The notes under the pieces: generated by a model | The model's input: only the letters and a program-made list of their open reading frames with translations | The model's database searches: none | Told to the model about the DNA's origin: nothing | Shown here: positions 30,134 through 40,426 of the stretch, piece after piece | Position numbering within the stretch: the stretch's first letter is position 1 | Layout of the letters: each line of letters starts with the position of its first letter | NCBI GenBank assembly: GCA_949317995.1 | Contig: OX439038.1 | Coordinates: 36,337,113 to 36,401,112, forward strand | Origin: Acholoe squamosa | Lineage: Eukaryota; Annelida; Polychaeta; Phyllodocida; Polynoidae | Length of the DNA: 64,000 bases | Direction of reading: 5' to 3' | Translations under genes and position numbers: made by a program

Positions 30134-32641
30134 TTGGATTTCATCCCACACTATGAGGATATGTGTAAGAAAGTGAACCATAAGATCTGGTTGTTTAAGA
30201 AAATAAGACCGTGTCTGGAAGCAGAGGTGGCAGTGAGATTATTTAAAGCCATGATATTACCCTATTTTGTTTACGGCTGTATTTTCCTGACAGGACTCCC
30301 AGTTACCTGTTTTCATAGACTGCACATTTTATGTAATATTGCATTGCGTATTTGTTATGGTGTAACTGACCCTAGGCAGTGCCATGTAAAAGAACTATAT
30401 AAAAGGGCAAATCTCCTTCCGTTGGACTTACGAAGGGTTTACTTTCAGCTTTCACTGTGTCATAGATTAGTGTATTCAGGTAAAGTGGATTGTCTTCCAT
30501 CCACAGGAACTAGGGCTACTCAGGCACCCATCATTGCATTGCCTAGACATAAGTTAACGACCTACATTAATGGCCCAACATACCAGGCCATATCTAGATG
30601 GAATGCTTTGCAGCCTGACCATAGATGGATCTTGGATGGGGAACAATTTGCTATTCAAGTTAAGCGTAGGCTTGATTTTTTTTTTTTTTTTTTTTTGTTT
30701 ATACCTAGAGCTCCTCGAGGCCATAACTTGCTTAAAGAGGAAAAATCTGCTTTACGTGATATTTCCCAAAACCACTCTATAGTAGTAAAAAAGGCAGACA
30801 AAGGTGGCTCCGTAGTCATCATGGATCGACAAGACTACTTACGAGAAGGGCAAAGACAGCTGAAAGATGGTAAGTTTTACAAAGAAACCCCCATTGATTT
30901 AACCACCGACCATTGTCATAAAATAAATTTCAGTATAAATCTCCTTCGCCTCAAAGGTGAAATCGATGAAAAGTTAGAAGGCAAACTCCTAACTACCAAA
31001 CCCCGCACACCCCAACTGTACCTTTTACCTAAGATACATAAGAACCAACATCCACCCCCTGGCAGACCCATCGTATCAGCCAATGGATCCCCCACTGAGA
31101 AGATATCAGCCTTTGTTGATGCTTATCTCAAACCACTAGTCCCAAAGATTAGATCATATCTACGGGATACTAGACACTTGTTACAAATCATCAAGAAACT
31201 AGGCCCTCTACCAAGTGACTCTCTGATTGGGACCCTGGATGTAACCTCGTTATACACCAACATCCCGAACAGAGAGGGACACATTGCCGCGGGTAAACAT
31301 TTACTTAGATACAGAAAGGTACATCAAGATGAACCCTCTAACCAAAGTTTATGTCACCTATTATGGCAGGTACTCACCATGAATAATTTTGATTTTGATG
31401 GTAAACACTATCTACAAATCGCTGGCACGGCTATGGGCACCAGAGTGGCCCCCACCTATGCCAACATCTTCATGGGAGAATTTGAAGAGAATCATGTTTA
31501 CACCTACAAACTACAGCCTTTACTGTGGGTGAGGTTCATAGATGATATCTTCTTCATCTGGACTCATGGTGAAGATGAATACAGGACTTTTGAAAGACAC
31601 TTGAACCAAGTGCATGACACTATTAAGTTCACCGGTGAAATTTCAAATAAATCAATCAATTTCTTGGACACGACGATTAGTCTCAACCAAGACAGGATTG
31701 AAACAGACCTATTTGTCAAACCCACAGATTCGAACAATTACCTACACTTTGGCTCTGCCCATCCCAGACATTGCCTAAGGGGCATCCCCTATGGACAATT
31801 CCTTCGCTTTAGAAGGATTTGCACCAATGACAGGAACTTCATAAGGCATAGCCTTGAGAAGGGCCGACACTTTGTAAGGAGGGGTTATGACCCGTGTCTA
31901 GTCCAATCAGCTTTCCTGAGAGCTTGGGCCCAACCAAGGGACACACTCTTGGAACAGACCCCAAAGAAAAGGGAACGTCACCCTCACATTCTTATCACAA
32001 CTTTCTCTCCAGCCTCAGATTGCTTAAGAAAAGTTGTCAAGAAAAACTGGGACACCCTGACTAGATCTTACAACACCAGGACCATACATGCCCAAGGTTT
32101 TATGACCGCGTACAAAAAAACAAAAAGCATCGGGTCTATAGTGGTCCGTGCTAGACTACCACCACTTCCTAGAGATGGACCAAGTCTAAGGGCAAATATC
32201 TGCAAAACCAAGGGTTGTGGATATTGCACACGGATGAACTTTTCTGGTAAAATAGTATGTGACACTACTGGTCGCACATACTCCAGCAAAAGTAATGTCT
32301 GTTGTAAAAGCTCCAATGTGATCTACAGTCTTGGCTGCAAGAGGTGTGGCAAGAAATATGTAGGTCAAACAAAGGGACCTCTTACGGATTGTATCCGTAC
32401 ACACTTTTACAATATCAGGAACTTTGTTAAAATGAGCATCGTTGGTTCTCATTTTAACTCAGCCTACCATAAAAAGTTGGATGATGTGGAACTCACCATT
32501 GTGGATTTCATTCATGCTCACCCCTCGAGTGAGAAGGCTTCCTACCTACGAAACCTGATTGAATTCAATTGGATTCAGAGGCTTCATGCAAATGCACCAC
32601 AAGGGTTGAATATCGCAGATGCCCCCTTTGGGGCTGGATAG
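30134..32641 (+). CDS. Chimeric ORF: LINE thumb fused to intact PLE3 RT and GIY-YIG nuclease
   Basis: One open frame of 835 codons. Residues 1 to about 180 are the C-terminal RT/thumb of the host LINE. A poly-T run (about 30676-30696) gives six Phe codons and marks the junction. From about residue 190 it is PLE: KKADKGGSVVIM, LLPKIHKNQHPPPGRPIVSA, TLDVTSLYTNIP, AMGTRVAPTYANIF, the catalytic FIDDIF (Asp codons at 31541 and 31544), a Cys-rich linker (CKTKGCGYC) and the GIY-YIG nuclease (NVIYSLGCKRCGKKYVGQTK), ending LNIADAPFGAG. The PLE part has no stops or frameshifts, so it inserted recently, but it lacks its N-terminus. The fusion is an accident of insertion. Confidence 0.85.
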   Translation: MDFIPHYEDMCKKVNHKIWLFKKIRPCLEAEVAVRLFKAMILPYFVYGCIFLTGLPVTCFHRLHILCNIALRICYGVTDPRQCHVKELYKRANLLPLDLRRVYFQLSLCHRLVYSGKVDCLPSTGTRATQAPIIALPRHKLTTYINGPTYQAISRWNALQPDHRWILDGEQFAIQVKRRLDFFFFFFLFIPRAPRGHNLLKEEKSALRDISQNHSIVVKKADKGGSVVIMDRQDYLREGQRQLKDGKFYKETPIDLTTDHCHKINFSINLLRLKGEIDEKLEGKLLTTKPRTPQLYLLPKIHKNQHPPPGRPIVSANGSPTEKISAFVDAYLKPLVPKIRSYLRDTRHLLQIIKKLGPLPSDSLIGTLDVTSLYTNIPNREGHIAAGKHLLRYRKVHQDEPSNQSLCHLLWQVLTMNNFDFDGKHYLQIAGTAMGTRVAPTYANIFMGEFEENHVYTYKLQPLLWVRFIDDIFFIWTHGEDEYRTFERHLNQVHDTIKFTGEISNKSINFLDTTISLNQDRIETDLFVKPTDSNNYLHFGSAHPRHCLRGIPYGQFLRFRRICTNDRNFIRHSLEKGRHFVRRGYDPCLVQSAFLRAWAQPRDTLLEQTPKKRERHPHILITTFSPASDCLRKVVKKNWDTLTRSYNTRTIHAQGFMTAYKKTKSIGSIVVRARLPPLPRDGPSLRANICKTKGCGYCTRMNFSGKIVCDTTGRTYSSKSNVCCKSSNVIYSLGCKRCGKKYVGQTKGPLTDCIRTHFYNIRNFVKMSIVGSHFNSAYHKKLDDVELTIVDFIHAHPSSEKASYLRNLIEFNWIQRLHANAPQGLNIADAPFGAG
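30660..30674 (+). repeat. Target-site duplication, left, of PLE3
   Basis: TTAAGCGTAGGCTTG, identical to 33313-33327. The LINE reading frame is continuous if the insert plus one copy is removed. Confidence 0.9.
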
Positions 32642-33312
32642 CATGTAGTACATTTGCGCATTGTATTTGGAGGGTCATCCCTCCAAAACTCCATAGAGGT
32701 CCAATCTTTCCCCAGCACAACCGTGTTGCACAACCTAGCCGCGTCATAAAAATTTATTCTAAATTTTTGCGCGACACGTATTGGGGATTTGAACCTCCTT
32801 TTGGAAATTTATGCCATAGGCCTAATTTTCTCGGAACACTTGTAAATAAACCTTGTTTTATTCCTGCCATTTGGATCACCCTCCCCCCTTAGAGGAAGGA
32901 TTTCCACTGATAAAATCCCATGTTGACTTTATCTCAGGCCTACACATTCATTGATTAGTGTGGGCATAGTTTGACTAGCAGCATGCTGTCAATCAAGCTT
33001 TCTAAACTCTAGGCCTTCATTAGATCTAGGACCACTTGGCTTAACAGCCACACAGTTTTCACAAACAGATGCCTGATGAGTCCCTATAGGACGAAACTGC
33101 TCACTTCTTGTCAACAACCTTTGTTGCTGACAACAAACTAGGGAAGCATAGCAACCCTGGTGACCCTGACTACTCTCCCTGGAGATTTGTCAACAAGTGG
33201 CTGTTGCCTGGCAACAGTGTTCCGAATGACGTCATAGCCTTTGAGCTAAACCGTCATTCAGAGTGGTAGCATCGTGGAAGAAGGAGGTATCACTCCTAGC
33301 CCTGTCAAAATC
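30675..33312 (+). mobile_element. PLE3, 5'-truncated Penelope-like element inserted in a LINE
   Basis: 2638 bp between exact 15-bp target duplications. It starts with a run of about 19 T, then the RT-GIY-YIG frame to 32641, then a 670-bp 3' UTR with a hammerhead core. It is a different subfamily from PLE1/PLE2 (clear amino-acid divergence, unrelated UTR). Confidence 0.9.
33073..33097 (+). ncRNA. Hammerhead ribozyme core in the PLE3 3' UTR
   Basis: CUGAUGA, helix II GUCC/GGAC with loop CUAUA, then GAAAC. The core wording is close to the well-known schistosome hammerheads. Helices I and III are not resolved. Lies about 430 nt after the stop codon and 215 nt before the 3' end. Confidence 0.7.
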
Positions 33313-33327
33313 TTAAGCGTAGGCTTG
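33313..33327 (+). repeat. Target-site duplication, right, of PLE3
   Basis: TTAAGCGTAGGCTTG, exact copy of 30660-30674. Confidence 0.9.
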
Positions 33328-33410
33328 GCAGACTTTTTATTGATAATCGGGTCAAAGATCACCCTTATCTCCTCTTTGAAGGAATTGATATAGTAGGAGG
33401 TCCAGCCTGA

Positions 33411-34690
33411 AAAACTCTCAGAGAGCCCTACTTCTAATTTTAAGGATAGATAACCTAGCATAGGTCATGCTTGACTGACCATGTGGGTGAGTATTATACA
33501 ATGTCTCATGGTGGATGCGCCTTGTTGATTGTATGACTACACATTGATTGTAATTAATTTATTTACTGTTATTTAAGATAAACCCCTCTGTTTGGGGTTG
33601 GGTTTCATACCTTCATCGTTAAAGTCCAGCTTTCCTTGGGCTTGTCCTTGTTCTCTTGTGTAATGTCTAGTCCAGATTTCTATGTATGAAGGTTAAGTCT
33701 AGGCCACAGGCCTATATGTTATTGGCTTCTAAGTTCTATGCAGCCCCTAAAGGGTTAATGGTTTGTGTGCACCAACAATGAGGTTTCAGTAATCCACCTG
33801 CCACCTTCAAACCCCAATGAACAGCTGACTATGCTCTATCTCTTAGGTGCAAATGCCAGCTGTCCAAGCCATTTTGTCATACCTGGTTCAGCATATTATT
33901 TACTAAATGCATATAAGGTCAAACAGAGATTATTCAACCATGGCCTAGCTGCAGTGGCAATTGTTCAGAGATACAGCATAGACCAGATTTCCCTCTATGT
34001 TCCTATGTCTGTCAGAAACCCTCTTTAATCTAATGTGGTTCTGTGTGGTAGTTTCCATATATATGAATGTGTTATTGACTAAAGTCAATAAGACAATTAT
34101 TCAAGTCCATAATGTCTGTGGTGTTGTTATAAATGTACATCATTTCCTCTGTGTGATGAGTTTATATTACATTCATTCATTATACACTCTGTTTGAAGCA
34201 ACATGTATGTATTTTGTGAAAATTGTAATTCATTTGGGTAAAGACATAATGTTGCCTGCTTGGCGCATGAGCTGGTTAATATTAGGGTCCCGGGCAGAGG
34301 AGGTCGGAAGCAGTACATGAACCGTCCATGACGCACGTTCATTTCATTGATTATCGCACACCAGTCTCGTGAACGGCTCTTTGTTCTATACAAATATATC
34401 TCAGTTTAGACTGTATTTTCATAGAGAAAACTATACTTGCTCCCACTTGCTCAATGAATAAATCCAACATATAAAGTGATAGTCTAATGGTATTTGAAGT
34501 AAGATTTAAAAAGATCCAGACATTGCTGAGTATTACTACTTTTGGTTTAGCTAATTATGAATTGTGGGGCTGACATTTAGGCTCCAACTGTCACCTGACT
34601 TTTTCCTGAATATAAGATAAATCTAGAATTGACAGCTTTAAAGCACACATCAGGTAGATGCAGGGAAGGAGTTGTAATTGGCTTGTATCT
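33411..34690. other. LINE 3' region and unannotated DNA
   Basis: The first 150-200 bp are probably LINE 3' UTR; no 3' tail repeat was located. The rest holds no convincing gene. At 34286-34314 the phrase 'cagaggaggtcggaagcag' recurs inverted at 40586-40616, on the other side of gypsy element C. Confidence 0.35.
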
Positions 34691-34704
34691 GTAGGGAAAC
34701 ATGA

Positions 34705-34984
34705 CTATGTGAGTCCTCGTGCGCGGGTGGCCGACCCGCAGGGGCGGGTCACCAGGGTAGTCACCTCTACACTAATTTTCCACCTACATAAGATTCCTTC
34801 CCTGACCTCTAGCTCGGCCCATTGGGCTAGAAGTCTTCTCATTTCCCTGTTCTCCATACTTATAGCAGGGCGGACAGGTTTGATTCCTAAAGGAACTGTT
34901 TCCAGGAGCTTCCTGGTAATAGGGTCCTTACCCAGGAACTCCCGAATGCTCTCTGGTGACCATTCTATCAAAGTTCCCGGATAG
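34705..34984 (-). pseudogene. Gypsy C integrase N-terminal fragment
   Basis: EWSPESIREFLGKDP, AQWAELEVREGILCR: the spacer and start of the integrase region that follows RNase H in gypsy pol. The zinc-binding HHCC module and the DDE core are absent. A gap of about 65 bp with a shift separates it from the RNase H frame. Confidence 0.7.
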
Positions 34985-35049
34985 TCCCGGAGTGGTATAT
35001 GCGCAGCAGCAATTACTGCATTGTGCTGTCCGCAATCACCACAACTCTC

Positions 35050-37548
35050 TCAACCACATTTCCGGATTGGTTTCCTAGATAGGGCGTCTGCGTTGGTATG
35101 CTTATTCCCTGACCTATGTTGGATCTGGCTGTGTTCCAACCCGAATTCCGAAAGGTGCGCCAACCATCTGCCTATCATCCCTTCGGCATCCTTAAAGTTA
35201 AGGAGCCATCGGAGAGAGGAATGGTCGGTTCTTAGTGTAAAATCAGATCCCCATAAAAAATGTTTAAATTTCTTAGTATACACCACCACAGCCAAGAGTT
35301 CCCTCTTAGTGGTGCAATAATTCCGTTGGGCCTTATTCAGAGTGCTGCTAGCAAACGCGATCGGGACTTCCACACCATCCTGGACCTGGGATAGTGCGGC
35401 TCCAATGCTATCATTATTAGCATCCGTATCCAATATGAAGTGATCTGAAGGGGTTGGGTATTTCAATACCGGGGTATCCGTAAATAAGGCTTTTAGTTTC
35501 CTAAAAGACTCCTCCTGGTCATTCCCCCATGGGAATGGTTCCCGAACTCTCCCAGGCGTCCAATGGGCAATACTCTGCATAGGAAAACTCACCCGAGAGT
35601 ATCCCGGAATGAAGTCTCTGTAGTAACTACAGAACCCCAGGAAAGATCGTACCTGTTTAGCAGTTGTTGGTCTTTCCCAGTCCTGAACACTCTCTACTTT
35701 TTCTGGATCAGCTTTAATCCCATCGGTGGATATGATCCTACCTAGGTAAGTAATCGATTTCTGAAATAATCTACATTTCTTAGGTTTCAGACGTAATCCG
35801 TTGGATACTATCCTCTTGATCACTTCTTCCAAATTATTCAAACATCCATGGAATGTCTTTCCAAAGACAATTACATCGTCCAGGTATACCAGACATTTCT
35901 TCCATAATAGATCACTCAGCAGAGTTTCCATCATGGCTTCGAAGGTAGAAGGTGCATTACATAACCCAAAGGGCATAACCGTATATTGGAATAGGCCTAA
36001 GTGACTGGAAAACGCTGTCTTCTCCATGTCCTTGGGCTCCATTCCGATCTGCCAGTACCCGGATTGGAGATCCAGGGTGCAGAACCAATTATTCCCTCCC
36101 AGGGCATCTAACGTTTCATCAACCCTGGGTAGAGGATACGAGTTTTTCTTAGTTAGCCCATTTAGTTTCCTATAATCCACGCAGAAGCGGATGCTTCCAT
36201 CCTTCTTAGTAGTCATGACGACCGGACTAGACCAGGGACTGGTACTAGGCACAATCACTCCCTTTTCCAATTGGTCCATTATTTCATTTTCACAAATGAT
36301 TTTCTTCTTAAGGGGTAATCGGCGATACGGAATCTTAAAGGGCTCCGCCTCTCCGGTGTTGATATGGTGTAGTACCTTATCATTCCGGCCCAAAGGACCA
36401 CCAGAGTAGCCAAAGGCGTCCTCATATTTCCGTATCAGATTCCGAACCTCCATCTTCTGGTAACTGTTTTCCAGAGAGGATTCTTCTATTAGGTTATCTA
36501 ATTCCATATTCATTTTTTCTTTCCCTACCAATTTATGTTCGGGTTTCCGAATGTCATCTCGTACCTCATTTACTAACGTCATGGATCCAAGTCTGGATCC
36601 CTTCTGCAGATAAATGGTCTTATCTCCTCGATTCATTACTGGTAGTACATTCCAGAACGGATTTCCTACCAGAGTGTCCACAGATTCTAGTCCAATACTG
36701 GCTAATTGAATCACGTCTGGCTCAAATACACCCTCCTGGTTTTTCAGTTTCCGATCCGAAGTACAAAGTACATCACAGGAGACACCCGGAAGTATCTTTA
36801 CTGTATCCACCACGCTAGCTATTGCGCTTATCTGTCTTAATACACACTTCACTTGGATATCGTAGGGTTTCCGAATCCTCAATCGTCCAGTACACGGATT
36901 CAGCTCGGCCTCAAATAGACTCACGAAGTCCAATCCAAGTATCCCGTCATCGTTCATATTGGCTATAGTGGGAGAGAGAACAAACTCCTTCCCGCCGATC
37001 GATGCCTTCATAAATGTTCTACCAAGAACCTGCATACGGGTCCCATCGACCGTACAAGCGTTTACCCTCGTTATGAGGTTCTCACTCTTGTCCGGCAAGA
37101 GGCTGTAAAATTTATTGGAGATCATAGAGTGACTAGCCCCCGTATCAATCAAAAATTCCCCAGTCCTACCCTGGGTCGTAACAGATACATACCATCTTCT
37201 GCCCCCCAGGGGGGAGGGGTTTCCAGTAAATCTATCAAAATCTTCCGAAATGCCGAGATCCAATCCATGGTCTTTCAGATGCTCCAGACTTGGATCGTTC
37301 GGCGGAAGGTGTGCCGCACATACACGTGTGAATACCTCTATCCACCCTTCCTCTTCTCCAACACGGGTACCTTCCTTTCTCACTAACTCGGCGTTCCCAC
37401 TTCTGTTGGAGTCCCCGGCCATAGGAGGGTCGAGGAGATCAATCTTGGATCCCTCCTCCCCGGGTGTAATCATTTCGGATTCATCAGACGGTTTATCGGA
37501 GACAGTACTCTGGCATACATCAAGTTTCCGGGTTGAGCAATCAGCCAC
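35050..37548 (-). CDS. Gypsy C protease-reverse transcriptase-RNase H
   Basis: 832 codons without interruption. Aspartic protease FLIDTGASHSM at about residues 132-142. RT: RRLPLKKK, VIVPSTSPWSSPVVM, RFCVDYRKLN, TLDLQSGYWQI, MPFGLCNAPSTF, catalytic YLDDVIVF near residue 550. RNase H: FILDTDANNDSIGAALSQ, STLNKAQRNYCTTKRELLAVV, TDHSSLRWL. All catalytic residues that I can check are present. It makes cDNA from the element RNA in the particle. The start is not the natural one if gag-pol is made by frameshift from 37563-37766; the frames differ there. Confidence 0.9.
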   Translation of the reverse strand: MADCSTRKLDVCQSTVSDKPSDESEMITPGEEGSKIDLLDPPMAGDSNRSGNAELVRKEGTRVGEEEGWIEVFTRVCAAHLPPNDPSLEHLKDHGLDLGISEDFDRFTGNPSPLGGRRWYVSVTTQGRTGEFLIDTGASHSMISNKFYSLLPDKSENLITRVNACTVDGTRMQVLGRTFMKASIGGKEFVLSPTIANMNDDGILGLDFVSLFEAELNPCTGRLRIRKPYDIQVKCVLRQISAIASVVDTVKILPGVSCDVLCTSDRKLKNQEGVFEPDVIQLASIGLESVDTLVGNPFWNVLPVMNRGDKTIYLQKGSRLGSMTLVNEVRDDIRKPEHKLVGKEKMNMELDNLIEESSLENSYQKMEVRNLIRKYEDAFGYSGGPLGRNDKVLHHINTGEAEPFKIPYRRLPLKKKIICENEIMDQLEKGVIVPSTSPWSSPVVMTTKKDGSIRFCVDYRKLNGLTKKNSYPLPRVDETLDALGGNNWFCTLDLQSGYWQIGMEPKDMEKTAFSSHLGLFQYTVMPFGLCNAPSTFEAMMETLLSDLLWKKCLVYLDDVIVFGKTFHGCLNNLEEVIKRIVSNGLRLKPKKCRLFQKSITYLGRIISTDGIKADPEKVESVQDWERPTTAKQVRSFLGFCSYYRDFIPGYSRVSFPMQSIAHWTPGRVREPFPWGNDQEESFRKLKALFTDTPVLKYPTPSDHFILDTDANNDSIGAALSQVQDGVEVPIAFASSTLNKAQRNYCTTKRELLAVVVYTKKFKHFLWGSDFTLRTDHSSLRWLLNFKDAEGMIGRWLAHLSEFGLEHSQIQHRSGNKHTNADALSRKPIRKCG

Positions 37549-37562
37549 ATCCTCAACCCTCC

Positions 37563-38270
37563 TTAATTTTCCGAATTAGGTTCCATCTCTTCAACTGCCG
37601 ACATATTCCGGGGAACTGGCTCAGTGGCCCGGAATTCGTAAGCTACATGACCCATCTTCTGACAACGATAACATCTGATCCTGGACTTATCATACCTAGG
37701 CCTGTACCGGTGACTTTCAAGGTCCTCCCGGAAAGACTTCAGCATACTTTCCATCATGCTTTTCATATCTAGGTTCCCAGAGGGCCTACTCTCATCCTTC
37801 TTAACTGTAGTTTCCTTGGGTTCGGAAAAGCTCTTATCTCAACTCTCAGGAACTCCCTGCCTTGGCTGAGTAGTCAAGGTCCTCCTGGGAATGAATTTCT
37901 TAGCATTCTTAGGGAACCTCAGGGCGGAGATTGTTCCATCTTCTTCTTCATATTCTACCACCTCATATTCAGTTTCAGTTTCCGAGACAGCGGCTGCTGC
38001 AGTAGGAATCACTGGTTTCAGATCAGGGAGTACCATACTGGCGGTTTCCTGAGGGACAAACCCGGAAAGAAAGGTTTTCTTATTTAAATTGGCTATGGCA
38101 TCACATAGCGTTTTCATAGTCGCACCCGGACCCCATGCTCGGTAAGCACAGTCCTGGTGGTCTTTCTCCCGTAGCCCTTGCACAAAGTGTGAGATCAATT
38201 CATCACTTACATAATCATCATCCATTACCAGGTTAGGCCTAGCCTTCCATAGTAATATCTGAAGCTCCAA
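37563..38270 (-). pseudogene. Gypsy C gag C-terminus with damaged zinc knuckle
   Basis: 37839-38270 continues the capsid region (VQGLREKDHQD, ANLNKKTF). 37563-37766, in another frame, carries the nucleocapsid knuckle RCYRCQKMGHVAYEF, where the last Cys of CCHC is Phe. A stop at 37839 separates them. The lost Cys should weaken zinc and RNA binding. Confidence 0.75.
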
Positions 38271-40049
38271 TCAATAGACCTGAACTGACTCACCCGGCTT
38301 CTGAATTCTCTTCCTATATTGTGTCATTGGATCCTCCGACACTATATTCCCGAGATAGGAACTACAAATCTCAACTAGCTGAGTGTACGTTCCCCTATTC
38401 TTATATTGCCCTCTCCAATGATCGACAGCAATCCTACCTGGCCCCTTTTTCAGGCATCTTACCAGTATAGGTAAGGATTCATCTTCATCATAACCATCTA
38501 CTTCACCGTCGTCCGTGAAATCAGAAAACCAATCCCTCCATGGTTCTGATCCATCGAAAGACTTAGTCTCGATCTGATTCTTTTTAGCTGAGATCTCCCT
38601 ACTCTTCAATCTGGTACATTGTTCCAGACTCCAATCTAACATCTTCTGATCCTTGGTTTTCTTACCACCCCCACCAGATCCCGGACCACCGGATCCCGAA
38701 TGGCTGTTATTCGGACTATTCCAGAAAGTGAATCCATACCCTGTATTCATACCGGGTTGGGATCCTATACCCCCAGGGTCCCGAGCGTGATAAGTCCCAC
38801 TATCACACGAGGTATCGTTACTATTCTGATCTGTGGTAGGTGGGCTACACGTCTGATTACCCACCCTATAGGTCTGATTGTTCGGAATAGACTGACTGCT
38901 GTCCTGTAGTTGGTCAGGTATGTCACCCAGCTCCCCAGCACCCCCTGGAGGGGTGTGGTTGAAGTGACTAGGAGTCAAGGCTTGCCCCCTAGTGTCAATA
39001 TACTGATATTCACCATCAGTGGTGAAGGTGGCATCCTTTTGACCCACACTTAGCCGAACATTCTTGTCGTTGCCGGGAACATATTTGTCCCCTACGACAT
39101 TCCGGGTGGCCTGATTATTCACAAAAGGGTCATACCCCTTCTTCAGGATGGGTTTCGGGGTAGAGGTGATCGACGGACCTTTCTCCCCGTCGTCCCGTGG
39201 GATACAGCTGATATCGGGATCCCCCAAGGCCTCCTCATTCTCATCTGACTCCTCGAGATCCGGTTCTTCCTCACCGGAATCCTCGGACCCTTCTTGCATC
39301 ATCCGTAGCTTAGTAATTTCATATATAAGGTCATCCCTCTCCTGATACAACTCCCGATTGTTATCCTGAATGTCAGTAATCAATCGATCGTTTTCCTGAA
39401 TATGCTGCTCCCGAAGGGCCACATGTTCTTTCTGTTGTTTCTCTATAATCTTCTGATTCTTTTCATAAATCTCATGTTGAGCCTTGATTTGCTTTTTCAA
39501 ATCGGCAAGGCGCGTACTGGCAATATCTAGCCCCGTTCGGTATTGTCCCAATGTCTCGTTTTGCTCTGAAGTCTTAGTTTCCAGGGTGGAGGTTGCCAGA
39601 CTCAGCTGCATCTCGACTTCCTCAACATTCTTCTCGTACCTCTCGTATTCGGCTTTCTTACCCTGAATCATAGCCTCGATCTCTTGGAGTCGAGTACGGT
39701 GGACATCCACCTCTCGTTCCAGGGTTTCCGTGGTACGTTCTAACAATCCCTTGCTCTTATTCAAGTCCCCAATTTCATCTAGGAGATCCTCGATCTCTCT
39801 TTCCAACTCCTTTATCTTATTCTGTTTCCGCTCACCTTCTTTCTTCTGATATTCCAGCAGTTTTTCACCCCTGGACTTTTCCTGATCGCTCATCCGCCTC
39901 CATTCCGCATGAGCTAATCTTTCTGATTCATAATTATTCCTTTCTTCCCGATATCTATCCGAGTGTACCTCGCTCACGGGAGCCGGTTGACTGGATCCAC
40001 CGGGATTAAAAATGGAGTCAGAAAGGAGTGCCAAATGTAAGTGGTTCAA
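38271..40049 (-). pseudogene. Gypsy C gag, long coiled coil and capsid-like part
   Basis: 592 codons. About residues 30-260 form a long heptad-rich coiled coil (KIKELEREIEDLLDEIGDL …), followed by an acidic stretch (DSGEEEPDLEES), a Gly/Pro/Asn-rich linker, and a capsid-like block with LDWSLEQCTRLK and EPWRDWFSDF, which recurs in element B. It ends at a stop (38271) and continues in 38270-37839. The first few codons overlap the LTR end. Such a long N-terminal coiled coil is unusual for gypsy gag and is shared with B. Confidence 0.8.
40022..40035 (-). other. Primer-binding site region of gypsy C
   Basis: Two bases after the LTR the minus strand reads TGGCACTCCTTTCTG, starting with the expected TGG. 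It differs from element B's site, so the two elements use different primer tRNAs. Confidence 0.5.
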
Positions 40050-40426
40050 AAAACTCCTTGACCAGCTAAGGGCACAAGGTGAATCGGATCTCTCCCCCGT
40101 CCTCGTGGTTCGCTACCAGGGACTTGGGCCAGAATGATGGGACTACTGAAATCCCCATCTCTCAATAAATCCGATGATCTTATGTTAGGCGCGGTTTGGT
40201 TCGCCAGCACTATCGGATGGTCGTCGGTTGTAACGTCCAACCCTACCGTAGAAACCTCACTTTCGGAATCCAATGCCTCGGCCTCATTCCGAGATGGATC
40301 CCTATATTCCTGATAGTGCTGCCACCGCCCGCCAGGCGTACCAGGCTCTCAACCCGAAAGGCCGCTCCGCTCGGAACCTAGTCAACCCGTAAGCCATAAA
40401 CATTACTACTAAACCGTGCCCCTACA
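40036..40426 (-). repeat. 5' LTR of gypsy element C
   Basis: 391 bp; minus strand TGTAGGGG … CCACTTACA, similar in length and ends to LTR A. No second copy in the window, so boundaries rest on the TG...CA ends and the primer site. A 75-codon ORF at 40046-40273 lies inside and is not a gene. Confidence 0.65.

Larger units (their letters stand above)
28400..33410 (+). pseudogene. APE-type non-LTR retrotransposon ORF2, interrupted by PLE3
   Basis: From about 28430 the frame encodes the end of an apurinic-type endonuclease (WSGISDHLL, stop at 28510), then the connector (28521-29490), RT (PSSPGDLRPISLLPVPGKILERL, then in another frame after a shift near 29490 YLNFSKAF, GVPQGSCLG, MYADDTLMH) and the thumb (30134-30674). 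TGA stops in frame lie at 29768 and 30032. The first catalytic Asp of RT is Asn (YLNFSKAF). The reading frame is cut at 30674 by a PLE and resumes at 33313 (KRRLGRLFIDNRV) to TGA 33408. CR1/L2-like by motif wording, not certain. 5'-truncated. Confidence 0.8.
34700..40426 (-). mobile_element. Gypsy element C (5' LTR, gag, PR-RT-RNase H; integrase truncated)
   Basis: Minus-strand order: 5' LTR (40426-40036), primer site, gag (40035-37563), pol (37548-34700). Related to element B in gag and protease wording. The 3' part is lost within integrase at about 34700, where TGTAGAGG, an LTR-like start, follows at once; whether that is a diverged LTR is unclear. Any third ORF is missing. Confidence 0.85.

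Noticed and set aside
30134-32641. A functional LINE-PLE fusion protein
   Set aside because: The exact 15-bp duplication and poly-T junction show an insertion; the upstream LINE frame has stops and a lost catalytic Asp, so the fusion is incidental.
40046-40273. 75-codon ORF as a gypsy C accessory gene
   Set aside because: It lies wholly inside the inferred LTR (TGTAGGGG…CTTACA) upstream of the primer site.
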